Assembly (NCBI GenBank): GCA_021848765.1
Contig: JAJZTU010000039.1
Coordinates: 1 to 17,057 of the forward strand
Source of the DNA: Bacillota bacterium
GTDB lineage: Bacteria; Bacillota; GCA-003054495; Carboxydocellales; JAJZTU01
Length of the DNA stretch: 17,057 nt
Reading direction: 5' to 3'
Shown here one piece after another: positions 15,301-17,057 of the stretch (positions are counted from its first letter, which is position 1; each line of letters opens with the position of its first letter). Below the pieces are notes generated by a model. It searched no databases. It saw nothing but the letters and a program-made list of their open reading frames with translations, and was not told the DNA's origin. Position numbers and translations under genes: made by a program.

Positions 15301-15542
15301 TTGTCAGTTGCCGGCGGCAACCTGCCGGAAATCAGGATTACATGCTTATTGTTTTGCTGGAAGACCCGTTTGGACAGGTGGAAGTAATTGTATTTCCCCG
15401 TACTTACCAAGAATACTTATATGAACTTTGCCCTGAAGGCATACTAGTCAGGGGGAAACTTTCGTTTGAAGGGGAACAGCCCAGGGTGATTGCTGAAAGC
15501 ATTCGAGCCCTGTCAAGTCTTTTAGAAAGCAGAATCGGCTGA
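12393..15542 (+). CDS. dnaE: DNA polymerase III alpha subunit, DnaE type
   Basis: C-family DNA polymerase, 1049 aa. An N-terminal PHP domain shows metal-ligand motifs HVH (7-9), Asp40-His41, Glu66, His74, Cys120 and TNDVHYL (His190). The palm has GPGRGSAGGS and the catalytic carboxylates PDIDLDL (Asp386, Asp388) and Asp538 in IDLLGLRNLTII. HPAGVVIS, FQLESSGMRSLLKKL and FNKAHSTAYAGLSYQTAFLKANYP are the usual finger and thumb signatures. An OB-fold occupies about 960-1040. It is shorter than B. subtilis DnaE (about 1115). One visible loss is the loop between Glu66 and His74, which normally is longer. The start is ATG 12393, behind AAAGGGGCG. A LexA box precedes it. It could be the main DnaE or a second, damage-inducible one; no PolC is in view. 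Confidence 0.92.
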   Translation: MTFVHLHVHSEYSFLDGACRLRELVARAREFSMPALALTDHGGLHGAVEFYQLAREAGIKPIIGCEIYLAPSFHLVLLAKNLKGYENLVKLVSRSHLEGFGVDKALLSSSAGGLIALSGCLSGEIPRLLLGGKYAEARTKALEYREIFGPGNFYLELQNHSLSQEIRCNQLLTELAKETQIPLVATNDVHYLDRKEAPVRELLVSIGTLQSIHAPNPLKLPTPEFYLKSPGEMSNLFRETPEAIRNTLKISEECNLELKLGSPHLPFFPLPPGVTHDEYLASLCQKGLSRRYGNLIRENLTREIRNRLEKELKIIREMKLAPYFLIVADLVAFAREKGIPVGPGRGSAGGSLVAYALGITSIDPIEHQLFFERFLNPERPDLPDIDLDLCQRRRDEVLSYLHKKYGAEHVAQIGIFSTLGARGAIRDAGKALGVPRRIIDLVATNLPHFSGQGGLEEALCTLPEFKNIPINEEPFQTLISKAKSIEGRIRHCSIHPAGVVISQESLNKVVPLQLAQGGEIVTQYGPESLEALGLIKIDLLGLRNLTIIDDTLKLLAKTRGIKLTPETIPLDDPATYRLLQNGETLGCFQLESSGMRSLLKKLKPANLRDLIALLALYRPGPWDSGMVESFLRRRHGEEAVSYLHASLEPVLKDTYGVILFQEQVMQVANLAAGYSMGEADLLRRAIAKRSTNLTGQKRKFIQGCLNNGFGEEVARKIFESLARFAGYSFNKAHSTAYAGLSYQTAFLKANYPEEYFAALLSTQTGYYSLSVYVEEAKRRGIEILPPDINRSSAHFTVDGRSVRVGLAIIKGVGFQSIGEILKARKQGGEFAAFYDFCSRVDTRVVNRTVLKNLINAGAFDSLGLNRPQLLANTERVLKAVKKVPKTRRTGQLSLLDLGLMAGDFGIEYNLDIPDYSQEEKIRLERELLSISVREHPLARYQWMIDKHKITKINQLQKLHQGSRVTVAGTVVSCRRQPAGNQDYMLIVLLEDPFGQVEVIVFPRTYQEYLYELCPEGILVRGKLSFEGEQPRVIAESIRALSSLLESRIG

Positions 15543-15645
15543 TGATATCGGGGACTGAAATTTGGATGATATTGCAGATGGAAAGATGAAGAGTCTGCAA
15601 ACTATTTGGTGGGATAAAATTTGCTAATAATCCGGGGGATGGAAA

Positions 15646-16434
15646 ATGATTCTGGTTGGTACAGCGGGATACAGTTACGAAGATTGGATAGGTACAGTCT
15701 ATCCTGAGGGGATAGATAAAAAGGAAATGCTTCCCTTTTATGCAAAGGAGTTTTCTTTTACCGAAGTTAATTCCAGCTATTACCGGATGCCTAACCGGTT
15801 TATGTTCTATCACATGCAAGCTAAAACTCCCGAAAATTTTCAATTTGTCATCAAAGCCCATAAGAGCTTAACCCACGAACGCGAGGATAATGAAAAGCAA
15901 TTTACAGAGTTTAAGGAAGCCCTCAAGCCCCTGGTGGAAGCCCAAAAATTCGGTTGTATCCTCGCCCAGTTTCCTACCAGTTTTCGGAACCGGGATGAAA
16001 ACAGGGACTATCTGAAAGAATTCCGGGACCGGCTGGGAGACCTGCCGTTAGTTGTGGAGTTCCGGCATGAAGAATGGATTGATGAAAACGTCTTTGAGCT
16101 TTTGGAAGAAGAGGAACTGGGATTTGTTTGCGTGGACGAACCTCAATTCAAAACCCTGGTGCCTCCGGAGGTGAGGGCCACCGGCAAGCTCGGTTATGTC
16201 CGTTTTCACGGGCGGAACTACAAAAAATGGTGGCAGCACAAAGAAACCCATGAACGTTACGATTATCTTTATTCTGAGGAAGAGTTGAAAGAATGGGTCC
16301 CCAAGGTCAAAAAGCTGGCCGCCAAAACTGAGAAAACCTTCGTCAGCATGAATAACCACTACCGGGGCCAGGCGGTAATCAACGGCCGGATGCTGCGGGA
16401 AATGCTGGCAGGAGAAGGGGGGGAAGTCCGCTGA
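15646..16434 (+). CDS. DUF72 (YecE-like) family protein
   Basis: TIM-barrel-like protein of unknown biochemical role. Signature segments are GTAGYSYEDW at 5-14, VNSSYYRMP around 41-49, FVIKAHKSLTH near 68-78, VVEFRHEEW at 136-144, and YVRFHGRN at 184-191; the C-terminal VSMNNHYRGQA strand is also typical. Length 262 aa, normal for the family. Many members have been suggested to act in nucleic acid metabolism, but no activity is established for it here. The 103-base gap after dnaE holds no terminator-like hairpin that I could find. The ribosome site is GGGGGATGG, close before ATG 15646. The next gene begins 11 bases after its stop, so the two are probably co-expressed. Confidence 0.88.
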   Translation: MILVGTAGYSYEDWIGTVYPEGIDKKEMLPFYAKEFSFTEVNSSYYRMPNRFMFYHMQAKTPENFQFVIKAHKSLTHEREDNEKQFTEFKEALKPLVEAQKFGCILAQFPTSFRNRDENRDYLKEFRDRLGDLPLVVEFRHEEWIDENVFELLEEEELGFVCVDEPQFKTLVPPEVRATGKLGYVRFHGRNYKKWWQHKETHERYDYLYSEEELKEWVPKVKKLAAKTEKTFVSMNNHYRGQAVINGRMLREMLAGEGGEVR

Positions 16435-16445
16435 CCACAAAAGAA

Positions 16446-17012
16446 TTGGCCACAACAGAATTGACAGTGGAGGACTTATCTGCTCAAGCGGCAGGTTGCA
16501 AGCTTTGTGCTTTAGGAGAAACCAGGCGATCGATAGTATTCGGGGAGGGTAACCCCCGTGCCAGCCTGATGTTGGTGGGAGAGGCCCCGGGAGAGAAGGA
16601 AGATGAGACTGGGAAGCCTTTTGTCGGCCCGGCCGGGCGAATCCTGAACAAAATACTTGATGAGGCCGGCATCCACCGGGAGGATGTTTACATTACCGGG
16701 GTGGTAAAATGCAGGCCCCCAAAAAACAGGCTCCCTAAGAAGGCGGAAGTAACTGCGTGTGTCCCTTTCCTGGAAAAGCAGATTGAGCTTATCAGGCCCG
16801 GGATCATTGTCTGTTTGGGCTCCTTCGCCACACAGACCCTGCTTGATCCCAAAGCTAAGATTACTGAGGTACGCGGCAAGTGGTTTGAGGAAGGTGGCAT
16901 TAAAATAATGCCTACCTATCACCCCGCTGCTGTTTTTCATGATCAAGAGAAATTAGACGCCATCAGAGAAGATTTCCGCCAGGTCAAAGCTGCATACGAG
17001 ACTTTGAAATGA
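16446..17012 (+). CDS. Family 4 uracil-DNA glycosylase (Fe-S)
   Basis: Removes uracil from DNA, starting base excision repair. Family 4 marks: an iron-sulfur ligand set of Cys18, Cys21, Cys89 (VVKCRPP) and Cys105, the active-site motif GEAPGEKEDETGKPFVGPAG at 45-64, and the HPAAV motif with His159. 188 aa from TTG 16446, within the usual range of 180-210. The start is doubtful: TTG 16446 has no ribosome site of its own at a proper distance. An in-frame CTG at 16431 lies closer to a run of Gs (16417-16422), and TTG 16461 and GTG 16467 are other options. Cys18 is near the N terminus whichever start is used. The gene follows DUF72 and dnaE. Confidence 0.92.
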   Translation: MATTELTVEDLSAQAAGCKLCALGETRRSIVFGEGNPRASLMLVGEAPGEKEDETGKPFVGPAGRILNKILDEAGIHREDVYITGVVKCRPPKNRLPKKAEVTACVPFLEKQIELIRPGIIVCLGSFATQTLLDPKAKITEVRGKWFEEGGIKIMPTYHPAAVFHDQEKLDAIREDFRQVKAAYETLK

Positions 17013-17013
17013 A

Positions 17014-17057
17014 ATGGTTGAAACAAAAAAGAGGTTGGTGCTGAGTTGCGGACCCTT
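17014..17057 (+). CDS. Possible start of a further gene, partial
   Basis: ATG 17014, one base after the glycosylase TGA, opens a frame MVETKKRLVLSCGP that runs off the right edge. There is no clear ribosome site, only the tail of the preceding gene, so it would depend on translational coupling. Too short to identify. Confidence 0.3.
   Translation, partial: MVETKKRLVLSCGP

Noticed and set aside
1..17057. CRISPR array or toxin-antitoxin/phage defence cassette
   Set aside because: No regularly spaced repeats of CRISPR type and no defence-protein signatures were found; the only tandem repeat is coding, in the gamma subunit.

Overview
The window looks like chromosomal DNA from an anaerobic, low-to-mid GC Gram-positive bacterium of the Clostridia (Peptococcaceae or Thermoanaerobacteria-like). 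The case rests on strong AGGAGG-type ribosome binding sites, a Bacillus-type purine-nucleoside ABC importer, a bacterial/archaeal group 3b [NiFe] hydrogenase and a Gram-positive-type LexA box. No species is named because nothing in the sequence fixes one.

Layout. (1) 1-211: the right end of an IS200/IS605-type element, with the last codons of a TnpB-like gene and a structured 3' region resembling a TnpB omega-RNA that ends in ATTCAC. (2) 240-1783: a GC-rich two-gene operon, mqnB-mqnD (futalosine hydrolase and 1,4-dihydroxy-6-naphthoate synthase), with actinobacterial flavour. It abuts the IS end and is probably laterally acquired. (3) 1919-6749: a promoter with an overlapping 8-bp-arm palindrome, then a BMP-family nucleoside-binding lipoprotein, an internal hairpin terminator, a double-ABC ATPase and two permeases with overlapping genes. 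(4) 6755-7252: an sfsA gene with an apparent in-frame deletion of its nuclease-like core. (5) 7253-7559: a 307-bp gap holding a stem-loop, a 12-bp-arm inverted repeat and a palindrome beside the next ribosome binding site. (6) 7560-12327: a five-gene operon for a group 3b (sulfhydrogenase-type) soluble NiFe hydrogenase, beta-gamma-delta-alpha, plus its maturation protease. (7) 12345-17012: a short DnaE polymerase preceded by a near-perfect LexA box, then a DUF72 protein and a family 4 uracil-DNA glycosylase. This is a candidate damage-response or DNA-repair neighbourhood. A possible next gene starts at 17014.

How the genes work together. The importer brings in purine nucleosides. The hydrogenase would exchange electrons between H2 and NAD(P)H through FAD and a 2Fe-2S site in the gamma subunit, and the protease finishes the NiFe subunit. 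The Mqn enzymes act in menaquinone synthesis but their partners (MqnA/E/C) are not in the window.

No wholly new system is evident. The items most worth following up are the LexA box on dnaE and its repair neighbours, the core-deleted SfsA, the Cys-to-Asp change at the hydrogenase proximal cluster, the tandem nonapeptide repeat at the gamma-subunit N terminus, and the omega-RNA-like end whose guide position falls on the mqnB leader.
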